From positions 62,001 through 126,000 of the forward strand of contig JAHDVF020000494.1 in the NCBI GenBank assembly GCA_022606425.2: a DNA stretch of 64,000 bases, read 5' to 3'. The stretch is from Lepidostoma basale (Eukaryota > Arthropoda > Insecta > Trichoptera > Lepidostomatidae). Below the pieces are notes generated by a model. It was not told the origin of the DNA, made no database searches, and saw only the letters and a program-made list of their open reading frames with translations. The translations under genes were made by a program, and so were the position numbers. Shown here piece by piece: positions 1-9,875 of the stretch (positions are counted from its first letter, which is position 1; each line of letters starts with the position of its first letter).

Positions 1-190
1 TCATTCAACTTTTTTTTAAATGCGTTTAATATGTATAATAATAAAAAATCGCAAATAGTAAATAGATGTTTGTGAAATTACAACATGGTTATTTTTTTAT
101 ATTGATAAACACGTGTTTTTGAGAAGTTTTGTTTTATAATATTATAATGTAGTAAAACAGTTTTCTTTGCTACAACAATATCAAAAATCT

Positions 191-364
191 ACCATGCTGT
201 TTCTTAGGAGGGATAGGCAGATAAAATGGATCTCCACACCACTCTATCCTGACAAACCTCTTTTGCTTCCTCCTCATTCATATGAGTCATACACGCATGT
301 CAATTTGACAAACATGGGCCGACCTTTAAATTTGATTAATTTGGTCATGCCATGTTTTCGGTCA
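191..364 (-). mobile_element. RTE-A LINE, 3'-end fragment
   Basis: Antisense match to the last ~170 bases of the RTE-A frame seen intact at 36140-37675: decayed 3' hairpin near 204-215, then the complement of the stretch encoding the GRPRKTW region at its far end. The (TTAG)n tail is missing. It abuts the HH-A repeat at 365, as another RTE-A copy abuts a hammerhead-like repeat near 63605. Confidence 0.75.
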
Positions 365-545
365 GACCAGTCTGTCGATGCCAGCTAGCCTGGCGAAACC
401 GGTTATAATAAAAATAAAGACAAAAATAGAAGTAGTTTTGAAAAAAAATTCGTTTATTTAAATACTATTTAAAATGAACTTCCATCAAGAGATTTAAGTG
501 AAATCATTAGATTATCTAAAATAATGATTTACATTTCAAATTAAC
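365..545 (+). repeat. HH-A hammerhead-like repeat
   Basis: Core at 367-404: CTGTCGAT (decayed CTGATGAT), stem GCCAG/CTGGC with loop CTAGC, GAA, palindrome ACCGGT, then T. It is followed by the family tail 'aaagacaaaaatagaagtag', an A/T stretch and 'aaaatgaacttccatcaaga'. The same order recurs at 32825, 35256 and 45094. Function as a ribozyme is inferred; this copy lacks a good catalytic core. Confidence 0.6.
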
Positions 546-610
546 CTATGGCTATAATGTTACCAAATTCCGAAACACGACATCTGTATAATTTTATTTT
601 AAACAGACAT

Positions 611-1350
611 AATTCCTTCTTCTTCTTCGGCGTAACAACCCTTGGTGGGTCTTAGCATCCTCCAAGAAACGTCTCCATCCCGTCCTGTCTCTGGCGGTTA
701 CCTCTCAGACTTGCTGCTCTAGGACCCGACAGTCTGCCACGGCACCATCCAATCATCACGGTCTCTGCCTGCCGGCGCTTCTTTGCAGTGGCGGTACTCC
801 CATAGAAGCCCAGAAGCCCGGCTTGCGTAAGAAATTTTGAATCAAAACCTCTTCTGGCTTACAGAGGTTCAGCTCTTGTGGCTATTCCTCTTACGTCTGA
901 TGGGAACATTGTTGGAAGGTGATTTGGTGGGTTGCTGGTTTATGCGGGGGCACGATTTCTTAGATTTGGGGGGTTTTAATTCAAAATTTCTTACGCAAGC
1001 CGGGCTTCTAGGCTTCTATGGGAGTACCGCCACTGCTTCTTTGTCCTGCTGGATTGTCAAACAACACTCTTTTGGGGAGCTCTAGATCCGCCACGCGGTG
1101 CAAGAGCCCTAGCCAGCGCAGTCTGTTAATCTTTATAAACTAGACTACGCTGACGTCCTGGTATAGATCGTAGAGCTCTGTGTTTTATCTCCTTCAGATG
1201 GGTCCGAGGATCAAGCGGAAGATCTTTCTTTCGAAGCAGTTTAACTTTATTTACTACATCGCGTTTAGTAAGTGTCCTAGTATCCGAGGCATATGTTATA
1301 ACTGGTCTAATCAGCGTTTTATATAATGTGGTCTTTGTTTTTCTGGACAA
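611..1350 (-). mobile_element. (GAA)n-tailed LINE fragment, split by a MITE
   Basis: Read on the minus strand, it begins with codons resembling the reverse-transcriptase C-terminal region (LYKTLIRPVITYASDTRTLTKR, written here only as a landmark family motif around 1255-1335) and ends at 615-629 in a GAAGAAGAAG tail. Frame is lost several times. The LINE is interrupted at 786-1035 by a hAT-type MITE, so it is the older insertion. Clade not resolved. Confidence 0.7.
786..1035. mobile_element. hAT-type MITE, 250 bp
   Basis: Terminal inverted repeats of about 64 bp begin CAGTGGCGGTACTCCCATAG on both ends with only a few mismatches. The element is flanked by a perfect 8-bp direct repeat, CTTCTTTG, at 778-785 and 1036-1043. 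CAGTGG termini and 8-bp target duplications are hAT hallmarks. The centre has no transposase, so it is non-autonomous. High arm identity and an intact duplication point to a fairly recent insertion. Confidence 0.9.
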
Positions 1351-1581
1351 TAAACGCGACTATAAATGTTTATTGCGGCCAAAGTAGCAATTTTATTTTA
1401 TATGTATGTAGACATACGTCATTTATTTAATATGTAGGTACCTTTATAAATTAGAATTCACAAAATTGTTAATGGGCACACCTCCCAAAAATTTTAAGGA
1501 AGATAAAAAGTAACCAATATGAAATAAGAAAGAAAAATAAACTGAGGCTCCCATTTAGAAAAAAAAACAAATCTCAGAATT

Positions 1582-1993
1582 CCCTTATGTATCTTCTTCT
1601 TCTTTTGGTGCCGTGCCAGGTTCCCCCAACGTTGGCGATCACTACAGCAAAGGTATTCGCCATAGTGATTCCTGGGAAAAGGTGACCAGAGTGGTTTCCC
1701 GTTGCCTTCTCTGGTGGATTTTTCTGTCAGGGTTACCTTCCCTTAGCTGGTTGGATCTGGTTTTGAGGCGCCAGAAACTCGCCTTTCATCCCCTCGTTAT
1801 CTGCTGTGATCACACGGTTATGAGTGTGATCCCATCGTCTGGGGTTCGCGACAGGGACGCTAACGAGTTGTACTAGTCAGTAGTGTTGCTGGTGGAATGC
1901 AACTGGGCGTTTCGCAGCATTTTATAGAATCACACCTTCCAGCAAGATGTGACTCGCCGCGACCCTACTGACAATTCGAACCCCCTTATGTAT
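1582..1993 (-). mobile_element. SINE-like retroposon with (GAA)n tail and 11-bp target duplication
   Basis: Flanked by the direct repeat CCCTTATGTAT at 1582-1592 and 1983-1993. On the minus strand the element (1593-1982, 390 bp) starts GGGGGTTCGAATTGTC and ends in GGCACGGCACC followed by an AAGAAGAAG tail at 1593-1606. It has no convincing ORF. Its last ~55 bases align with the 3' end of the LINE at 40430-40852, including CTTTGCTGYAGTGATCGC, suggesting a borrowed LINE tail. The GGGTTCGAAT at the 5' end is B-box-like but no A box precedes it. Confidence 0.8.
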
Positions 1994-3127
1994 AAAGCAT
2001 TTAAAAATTATGAAGTTTTACCTGAGGTTGTCAAAAGTGTGCAGAGCATAATTTTTTTTTAATAGAATTTAACAAAATGTGTAAACAAAATGTAACCTTA
2101 TATTTATGTGCAAGTCGATTATTATAATTGAATGTTTAATTGTTTTTTTATTAGAACATGTGTTGTGTACATGTGTACTATTTCAAGTAAATAAATGAAG
2201 AGTAAGGGGAAACGAAAGTTTGATAAAATAAAACATGCTACCTTAGTTACTAATACAAATCGTTTCTAGTATACGATTTGTTCATCTGTCATTTTATTAT
2301 TTTAGTTTCTTGGAAAATATATTTTGTATCAAAGGTATCCCATCCCACCTGCCACATTGTATAAATGTACACGAGCTGGTACATTTTGATCTATGATGTA
2401 TCCATTCCATTCTCAATTTAATGTTCATTTTTCACGCGTCACCCGTCACGTGGGCCGTGACGTTACTTCCCTTTACCGAGAACCTGTCTCGCATAAAATA
2501 TTATTCTGGGGGGGTTATTCTTCAAATTCCGCACGCGGAAATCTCATACGGCCGCCCGGTTATTATCCCTCGCCGAAAGCTGCAAAGAATTATTCTCTTA
2601 CGTGATTTACAAGTGTAGAGTGTACCCCGTCTGTCACGGATACCTGCTTTGATTCATCCTCTGAAAACGTTTGAATGTTATAAATTTTCTTTTAATTCAG
2701 AATATTTTAAACTTCGCGTCTTCTTCTAAAGATATGTGTGGGATTATCTGAAGTGTGGGGAATGTTTCTTTTGGACATGTTTACGTATCATTTTGCCGAA
2801 TTATTAGTATTTACCGCGCGGTGACCATGACTGCTCTTAAGATCTTGAAAATTTAAAAGTATTTGCGTAAAAACTGGCTCTGTAGTTAATTATAAATATG
2901 ATCCATTCTAAAGCCGTTTAAAAAAAACGTTCCAAAAATATGGTGTCTTCATTTCATGTAGTATTCAATGTATTTTGTTTTGCATATTCTAGTTGTTTAA
3001 ACAAGTGGAGTGCATTCAAAATACACTATAATGTATATTTGACTGTTGATCGACGCGAAAAATACTAATTGCGTCATTAACGTTCGTTTGGCGACCCTAA
3101 ATTCATCCTTGACTCTTGTATATTCAG
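1994..3127. other. AT-rich, no gene seen; short GC-richer patch
   Basis: No supported gene. At about 2435-2640 there is a GC-richer, CpG-bearing patch (CACGTGGGCCGTGACG, GCGGAAATC, CGGCCGCCCGG) with no match to the other repeats here. It might be unique host sequence or an old element. Its small open frames have no recognisable protein. Confidence 0.4.
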
Positions 3128-3185
3128 TTAAAATATGTATTTTTAACTGATAATTGGTAATAACTACACGGCTAATTAATGTTAT
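3128..3185 (+). repeat. 58-bp repeat, copy 1
   Basis: 58 bases starting TTAAAATATGTATTTTTAAC and ending TTAATGTTAT recur with about five differences at 3876-3933, where they split a LINE. This copy sits in unannotated DNA. Confidence 0.75.
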
Positions 3186-3389
3186 TGGCTATGAAAGTAG
3201 TTATATTAGTTATTGAACCTCGATTAGTATAAATATTCAAGAACAGTACAATAAAAATGCACACTTGTTTTGTCCCCGCGACAGGACTGAACTCACGCGT
3301 CACTGGCCACCGTGCGGAGAGTGTCGAATATTTAATATTTTTTTTACGATTTAGTTAATTAGCTTTTTTATTTAAATAAAAAGGATAGA

Positions 3390-4055
3390 TATAACTTAAA
3401 TATGGTGGAGGACTTCACTTACCTGGGCTCGTCTATAACAAAAGAAATCGAAGATCACAAGGAAATCGAAAGAATAATTAAAATTGACAACAAAACATTC
3501 TTCTCTCTATTACCAGCGCTCAAATCAAGAAACGTACACTGGAAAACCAAAATCATCCTATATAAAACAATCATCCGAACAGTAGTGACCTATAGATGTG
3601 AGGCGTGGACAATGACAGCGAAATCCGCAGAGCGTCTGGATACTTTTGAGAGAAGGGTGCTGCACAGAATTCTGGGACCTGTGAATGACACTGAAGAGTG
3701 GGGCATAATGACGAGCTGTACCATATTTACAAAACTCCCTGATCTCCACACAAGTCAGAGTGAATAGACTGAGATGGGCCGGTCACGTGCAGAGGATGCC
3801 GTCATCGCGAACCCCAAAAAGATGGCTGGATTGGCACTCAGGTGGTAGAATACCAATTGGATGACCAAGGCTGCGTTAAAATGTGTATTTTTAATTAATA
3901 ATTGGTAATAACTATACTGCTAATTAATGTTATTGCGATGGGAGGATGAAGTTGGGAGAGATGGGGCGAAATTGTTACGAGTGTCGAAGCGGAGGACTGG
4001 AGGCTAAAACTCGATATGGGCTGTAGGGCCACCGAAGAAGAAGAAGAAGAAGAAG
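3390..4055 (+). mobile_element. LINE reverse-transcriptase 3' fragment, (AAG)n tail
   Basis: An open frame at 3402-3767 encodes the post-polymerase C-terminal part of a non-LTR reverse transcriptase: FTYLGSSIT, then LYKTIIRTVVTYRCEAWT, then FERRVLHRILGP. The frame then shifts, but the match continues through LRWAGHVQRM-like codons (~3770-3800), a 58-bp insertion, and RWEDEV-like codons (~3937-3955). It ends in (GAA)n at 4033-4053. 5' truncated and inactive. Confidence 0.85.
3876..3933 (+). repeat. 58-bp repeat, copy 2, inserted in a LINE
   Basis: Interrupts the LINE between the codons for a GRPRLRW-like motif. The LINE reads correctly if the segment plus one copy of the flanking TGCG (3872-3875, 3934-3937) is removed, so this looks like an insertion with a 4-bp duplication. 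Nearly identical to 3128-3185. Confidence 0.75.
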
Positions 4056-5047
4056 ATTTAGATAAAAAAAACTCAGATGTCTATTTATTTCAATGTTTGA
4101 ATATAAAATAATTACGAAATATTTGTTTGCTTTTTGTATTAATTTAAAATAAAATAAAAATAGCGTATAGTATTTTTGTAAACGCACTTTCACTCATATT
4201 ATTTCAAACATTCTCTCCGAAATAAACGGACTCTATCTAGCTGGTTATGGCATTATTATAATGTTAAATGTGATTGTCTCTGTTATATATTGTACGTTGA
4301 CAATAATCGTTTTATATTATTATTTGTTTCTATAGCAGGATATACAAAAATGATTTATGAGGCAATACATCTCTGTTCTGACAGTCAGGTGTTACACAAA
4401 AAAAAAGTTTTTTTACACAATACATTTCAACATGATGCGGTGTGTCTAAATTAAACGTTATCCTGAAACGAATTCGAATGTTGTTCTAAACGTTTTTTAT
4501 CTTCGAAACAAGTGAATTTGAAAAAAAGATATATTAACAAATGGAAGATAATATACGTATTCTAATATTTATCGAATGCTTCATTTCTCCCATCTGTTCT
4601 TACAATATATAAATAACTACTGTAGTACTGTTACCTATTTATATTGTAAATCGAAGTAGGTGGTGAAAATAATCATTTTGGTACGTCAATAAAATGGGGT
4701 CGAAATTTATGAATTCATATAATATAAATATTTGGTTTGGTTCATGTGGTGCTCCCGTAAATTTGGAGATATTTCGTGTATTAGTGATTTTTTTTTGGTC
4801 AATTTGATTGTTGCCGCACTTTATAATAGTTAATTGTTAACCTTTGCACTGTTTTGATGTTAAAAATATGTTTAATAAGTTTTTTTGTTTATATAAAGAA
4901 TTTTGACAGGTGTAAAAATAATTTATTTTTTCCCATTTGTTCTAATTTTTTCGTTTGTTCCAATGACAATTTTAAAAATGTCTTCAATATTATTTTTGAG
5001 TTCTTCCTGGTGTTAGTTTGTTTTAAGTGCCTAATTACTTCTAATTA
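4056..5047. other. AT-rich DNA, nothing recognised
   Basis: Very AT-rich with long T and A runs. I see no repeat shared with the rest of the window and no supported coding sequence. Confidence 0.5.
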
Positions 5048-5382
5048 AAAAAACGGCGAATACGTGGAACATAAATTAAATAGACAATATGTGCACTTCT
5101 ATTAAAAAAGAACATTTTGTGTTTTATTATTTTTATTTTGTTATTTTATTTTATATCATTGTATTTTATATTATTCGTTTTAGATTTATTTTGTGGATGT
5201 TGGACGATCGAAGTGTGCGCGGGAGATGCCTATTGGTGGCGATGAGGTTCGCAACCCATCACACCGCGTCTCCCGTGGGGCGAACTGAAAAGGATGGAGT
5301 GCTGCATCGGTTTAAGTGTGACAGTCCATTCTTTCTGCCTACCCTTTCGGGGAGACGGTGTGATGGTTAGTTAGTTAGTTTA
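5048..5382 (+). mobile_element. NA-RTE non-autonomous retroelement (long copy)
   Basis: The body (AATACGTGGAACATAAATTA, GACAATATGTGCAC, an A/T stretch, then GGACGATCGAAGTGTGCGCG and GAGGTTCGCAACCCATCACA) has no similarity to RTE-A coding sequence. From about 5320 the sequence becomes the RTE-A 3' end: CAGTCCATTCTTTCTGCCTA, CCCTTTCGGGG hairpin, TGATGG and (TTAG)n. GGTTCGCAACCC resembles a pol III B box, but no well-placed A box is seen, so it may be an internally deleted LINE rather than a true SINE. Confidence 0.85.
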
Positions 5383-5785
5383 TAATAGAAAAGTGTAAAA
5401 TAAATTTAGTGATAATTAATTGTATTGTATTCTTAAATAATTTATGGTTATACTGATTGTTCCCTCCTTTGCGTCTTTCCAATCATTAGTTACAGTGGTG
5501 CCACATCAGATGAAATTTTCGGAAAACAGGAAAAAAATATTTCCAAGAATTTTATTATTCAAGTGAAAAATTTGTAGTAAGATATTTAAAATTCATTTAC
5601 ACTTGGACGTCCGTGTAAGTTTTGTATTTTTTAAGCTCTCCAATAACCGGTTTTGACAATAATAATCTAGTGAACGAGGATAAATACCAATCATCATTTC
5701 ATTATTTTCTATGAAGCACCTAGTTTGTGGTGTGTCATTTTTATAAATAAATGAAACACCTAAATTTTGTTAAGAATGATAAAAA
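5383..5785. other. AT-rich; hammerhead-family tail sequence
   Basis: No gene. 'ATGAAGCACCTAGTTTGTGG' at about 5711-5733 is the conserved end sequence (CTTCATACGAAAG in the other orientation) of the HH-E repeats, so part of this stretch is repeat debris. Confidence 0.4.
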
Positions 5786-5794
5786 CAGTTATTA

Positions 5795-5840
5795 TGAAGC
5801 CCTGAGGAAACTTGGGTACAAGCGAAACTAGTCGGCAATC
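5795..5840 (+). ncRNA. HH-F hammerhead-like motif
   Basis: Order: GCC (5799-5801), CTGAGGA (5802-5808), AA, stem CTTG/CAAG with loop GGTA (5811-5822), C, GAA (5824-5826), palindrome ACTAGT (5827-5832), C, then GGC, which pairs with the GCC before the core as stem I. Only U7 differs from the canonical CUGAUGA, and position 7 is variable in hammerheads. One unpaired base lies between A9 and stem II. Self-cleavage is inferred. Confidence 0.55.
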
Positions 5841-5929
5841 AAAATAACCGCATAGTGGTGAAAAACAAAGTACAATGTTTTTATTTCTATTTTATCTAAA
5901 ATATAAATAATATATTTTTTTAAATGTCT

Positions 5930-6120
5930 TACCACAAAGTGAATGCTTCATACGAAAATTTGATTTAAAAACACTTTTATATTTTGTTTTTAAAAGTGTA
6001 TTTGACAACTGCCAAAATTTCCACTTGAACACACTTTTTGACTATCAATTAGAATGTTTCTATAACCCCGACGAAGCTCTGACAAAATTAAAACAAATAA
6101 AGTGTTGTGATAATAATTCA
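5930..6120 (+). repeat. HH-E repeat, degenerate
   Basis: Aligns with 9470-9712: TTTGACAACTGC, CCACTTGAACACA, TTTTTGACTATCAATTAGAA and then CCCGACGAAGCTCTGAC, a decayed CTGATGAAGCTC core. Flanked at 5930-5955 by the ACCACAAAGTGAATGCTTCA end sequence of the family. Confidence 0.55.
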
Positions 6121-6440
6121 TTTAAGTATTTCATTTATTTGCATAATTTTATTATACAATTCCAGAATTTCACAGCGAAATTTCAGTAAAAACATTACAT
6201 TTCTTAAATATAAAACAGTATTGTGAATAATATTCTAATATAATTTTACCTAATGTTATACAGAGAAATATATTTAATTATTATTACGCAATATATAAAG
6301 GGAATTATAGGATCTGTTTCAAACTGTCAGGGACAGAGACGCCTTCTCTCAAGTAATTGTCAACGTCAGGGGAGTCTGACATGTCACCGAAAGAAAAATA
6401 AAATTATATAATCATCGAACGTTCTAAGATAAAATATTGT
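6121..6440. other. AT-rich, nothing recognised
   Basis: No supported feature. A short GC-richer bit (6320-6385, GACAGAGACGCCTTCTCTC) is not repeated elsewhere in the window. Confidence 0.4.
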
Positions 6441-6945
6441 CAACTAACTAACTAACCATCACGCCGTCTCCCCGAAGGGGTAGGCAGAAAAAATGGACTG
6501 CCACACTTTTCTTTCCTGACATATTTCTCTCGCTTCCTCAACATTCATACATCGTGTCATGCACGCGCGTCGATTTTTCTGACTCCTCACATGGCCGACA
6601 TTCAATATTTGATTTATTTGATCGTGCCACGTTTTCCTCGGTCTTCCTATATTTCTGGTTCCATTTACATCGCTAACATATATATTTTTTTACCATTCTT
6701 TCTTCATTCATTCTTTCCATATGTTCAAACCATCTTAATGATCCTTTCATTATTTTGTTCATGACACCATCATTCGCACCGCATTCACTTCTTATATTTT
6801 CATTCGACACTATCATACACAGCCACACATTCGTCTAAGAGATCTCATCTCTACTGCATTTATTCTACTTTCATCCTTTTTTGCCAGTTCCATGCTTCGC
6901 TCCCATACATAAGGGTCGGTAGAAGAACACCACTTGAACTATAAT
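6441..6945 (-). mobile_element. RTE-A LINE 3' fragment (~500 bp)
   Basis: Starts with the reversed tail (AACT)n, CATCACGCCGTCTCCCCGAA and the CCCCGAAGGGG hairpin, then runs antisense through the GRPRKTW, WFGHMERM and GSEAW regions of the RTE-A C-terminus. 5' truncated near 6945. Frame is broken by small indels. Confidence 0.9.
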
Positions 6946-7635
6946 ATATTGTATATTTTAAATATGAATTATATTGTATATTTGCATACGAGTATATGTC
7001 TCTAAAGGTCTTAACTTAACTTTAAATACTTCTGGTTGATTGAACTATCATCTATCATAACTTTGTGATCGATCATTATAAACTCGGGCTTAACCGTTTT
7101 CCCATTGTGAGCGGTTATTATCACGGTTGATAAAATTCGGCAATTGTTAAGTTCTTAAAACAAAGTTTGCGAGTGATCTGAGTGAAGGCATCTCTATTTA
7201 AATGAGCCCTCAATAGAATCGGCCTCCGGAATTCTCTCAATACTACATTTTGAGACAAGTTTTACACTCGTGAATGCGAATCAACGGGCAAAAGATCCCA
7301 TTTTCTCAGAAATATAAAATATGAACAAAAAATTAATAACACTATTATACCGTCAAGGTTAACCTGCTCGTTGATAATAATAATGTTTGTCTCTGGAGTA
7401 AAGAGCGGTAAGATCAATATTGCTTTATATGTCAAATATACACATTTATTCATACTAAACAAACACCACAACGTTTCATCACATTAAATAGATTTCAGCA
7501 CTATTTATACATACATAGCCTCTTCATCGTGTCATGTATGCACGTATGCCTAGTACTTAAAATTAATTCTGATTTACTCTTTTTATTTTGAATTTAAATT
7601 TATGATATGCGAATCCGTTATATATTCTTCTATGT
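6946..7635. other. AT-rich, nothing recognised
   Basis: No gene or shared repeat identified. Small open frames here lack protein-family features. Confidence 0.45.
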
Positions 7636-8190
7636 GAGCGAAAATAGTTTATTATTATGAAGAAGGAACCGGGTCGTGTCTAGAATTAAACTCATATTCT
7701 GGATCGAGAACCAAGAGTTTTATCTCCTTGACCAGTGGTTCCCAAACTTTTTTGTCCCGTAGACCCCCTACTGATTTATTTTATTTTGTGATCTGCACAA
7801 AATAAATACTACCCTACTTTCTAAATATATATATATTTTCACATATTCACCTTCAACGATAAAATGAGTTTTTGAAGCAGACACAGGAGCAAAATTAGGC
7901 CAATAGAAAAAATAAACTGTAATCCGTTGTCGACCTTTTTTTTTGCTCATTTGGAAAAATTGAATGTCGCGACTGGCCTGATTTACACGAATGAGCAAAA
8001 AAAAAGTCGACAACGAAAAATATACGTTATTATTTATTATAATTTCCATAGTAATTAATGTGTAATTTTAATTTTTTTTATATTAAACCTTGCGCGGACC
8101 CCCTGACGTTGTTCAGGGAGCTCCATATCAATTTTAATTTTCTACGGACACCCTGAATAATGATCTGATCCACTGTTCTAGACCATCTTC
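7636..8190 (-). mobile_element. SINE-2, interrupted by a hAT MITE
   Basis: 7636-7732 plus 8176-8190, read on the minus strand, match the tRNA-like element at 48302-48435: GGTCTAG, then GATA-rich, CTTGGTTCTCGATCCAG, GACACGACC, GGTTCCTTCTTCATAATAAT. A MITE at 7733-8175 interrupts the copy close to its 5' end. The B box is poorly kept here. Confidence 0.65.
7733..8175. mobile_element. hAT-type MITE, 443 bp
   Basis: Starts CAGTGGTTCCCAAAC and ends GATCCACTG, whose complement starts CAGTGGATC. Flanks TCCTTGAC (7725-7732) and TTCTAGAC (8176-8183) agree at 6 of 8 bases, consistent with an old 8-bp duplication. GGACCCCCTG-type subterminal sequence fits hAT MITEs. An internal hairpin has arms TTGTCGACCTTTTTTTTTGC (7927) and GCAAAAAAAAAGTCGACAA (~7994). 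Confidence 0.75.
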
Positions 8191-8248
8191 ATGTAGCTTT
8201 TCAATATATTAAAACATCACATTCGTTCATATGACGACCATCGTGTCT

Positions 8249-8292
8249 TCTTTTGGCAGTTCTATGCTTTGCTTCCATACATGAGGGTCACT
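8249..8292 (-). mobile_element. Tiny RTE-A fragment
   Basis: TTTTGGCAGTTCTATGCTTT, then GCTTCCATACATGAGGGTC, matches antisense codons of the RTE-A YGSEAWNWQ region. Truncated on both sides. Confidence 0.5.
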
Positions 8293-8296
8293 ATGA

Positions 8297-9028
8297 TACT
8301 ATGATACTACCATTTACATCGATTTAACTCGCGCTGTAATGATGTTAAGAGTGATTCAAGAAAATAATAATAATAATACTATTAATTGAATAATCTATCA
8401 TTTATGAGATAACATGATTCTTAAGAAATGTTTTTTAATTACTTTATTGGCGGTTAAGGCGTTAACACCGTAGAATTCTATTGTAATAACCTTGGAATGG
8501 AATTGACAACACTGTTTATTTCCACTTTTATTTATTAAATAATTTTATTTTATAAAAATATTAATTAAACAAAAGTCGAATAAAACAGTGTTATTAATGT
8601 TTTTTTAAAAATCTAATTAATATTATACGTACCGTATTTTACCTCTAAGGTAACACATCAAAGTGGGATTTCATGTTGATTTTTTCTTACACGTAAGTCG
8701 AGAACTCGGGTATACTGTATGTTTATAGTTAGACCTGGAAGAAAAATACCGGTTTGATCACAACATAATAATATGATTCTCTGCAATTAAATGCCTATTA
8801 TGTGTTGTACGAACTGTTCTCCTTCATTCTTCTTCTTCCTCTCCGCTTTCTGTCAAGGCCTTCATGATTGAATATTATTGAGGTTTATGTTCATACTAAA
8901 CATTAGTTTATTAACCATGTAAATTTTTTTAAGTATTCTCCCGTTTTTAAAGATAATTGATAAAGTGATTCAAAAACATTCATGATAATATTTCTTTACA
9001 TATTTATTTTGTATTTATCATATTTTAA
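8297..9028. other. AT-rich, nothing recognised
   Basis: Includes 'ATGATGTTAAGAGTGATTCA', a decayed SINE-1 3' end near 8340-8375. Otherwise no supported feature. Confidence 0.4.
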
Positions 9029-9070
9029 ATACACCGATGAAGGGCTTCTGTGTCCAGAAACATGTTTAAG
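9029..9070 (+). ncRNA. HH-C hammerhead-like motif
   Basis: CCGATGA, A, GGGC, loop TTCTGT, GTCC, then A inserted before GAA, palindrome ACATGT and T. The stem GGGC/GTCC uses one G-T wobble. The extra A in the catalytic linker suggests this copy is dead. Confidence 0.5.
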
Positions 9071-9180
9071 TTAATGTGTATTTTTTAATTTTATTTGTAT
9101 TTAAAAAAAAAAGTTTTTTTTCTGTACAACAGGTCGTTTGAACCCAATTACTGTATAAACTTTATTTTAGCTTTTAAATT

Positions 9181-9346
9181 GATTCTCATGACATGTGATA
9201 GGTAGCCATACTATCGTCATTTTATTGTCACGTGAATTCTACACCAGACCTAGGACAGTGTGACAATCACACTGCCATCGCCGGGAATCGAACACGGGAC
9301 CTTCGGTATGAAAGTCAAAGCACTTACCATTTTGCTACGAAGGTCG
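9181..9346 (-). mobile_element. SINE-1, 5' two-thirds
   Basis: Minus strand reads CGACCTTCGTAGCAAAATGGTAAGTGC, a decayed A box, then GTGTTCGATTCCCGGCGA (B box), then TGTGATTGTCACACTGTCC and GAATTCACGTGACAATAAAA. The AAT-repeat 3' end is missing. Confidence 0.85.
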
Positions 9347-9469
9347 ATATTTCAATTTAAAAACAGTTTTAAATTTTGTTTTGACGCCAATTTACTTTTT
9401 TCAACGAACCAAACGTCTTCGCTTCTGCCGGAGCTTCGTCAATATACAGTAGTTACCACTTCAAACAAA

Positions 9470-9712
9470 TGTCTATAATACACTTTTGACAACTGCAAAA
9501 TGTCCACTTGAACACAAATAATTTTTGACTATCAATTAGAAAGTTAAATAATACATTTTTTAGATTGTTTCTGTAAACCTGACAAAGATCCGGTGGTAGC
9601 GAAAACGGTTAGTTCGTTAAAACAAGTAAAGTGGTATATACAAAATTATTGTGTTTTTGGATTATTTTAATAACGCTACACCACAAAATTTAGTACTTCA
9701 TACGAAAGATAA
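9470..9712 (+). repeat. HH-E hammerhead-like repeat
   Basis: Body TTTTGACAACTGCAAAATG ... TTGACTATCAATTAGAAAG, core CTGACAA A GATCC...GGTAGC GAAAACGG at 9579-9608, then AACAAGTAAAGTGGTATATA and the family end CACCACAAAATTTAGTACTT, CATACGAAAG. Stem II is weak. Confidence 0.55.
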
Positions 9713-9750
9713 TTAATTTTAAACTTGGAGCGTCAAGTTTTAATTTAGTG

Positions 9751-9875
9751 ACTGACTAACTAACTGACCATCACGCCGACTCACCAAACGGTTGACAGAA
9801 ATAAATGGAATCGTTTCTTCTCTCGTTTCTTAAACATTCGTACATCGTGTCATGCACGTACGTCGATTCCTCATT
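9751..9875 (-). mobile_element. RTE-A LINE 3' fragment, decayed
   Basis: ACTAACTAACTGACCATCAC, a damaged hairpin (CTCACCAAACGGTTG), then antisense 3' codons to about 9875. Confidence 0.75.

Noticed and set aside
3410..3425. Donor-like AGGTAAGTG on the minus strand
   Set aside because: It is the complement of LINE coding sequence (TYLGS codons).
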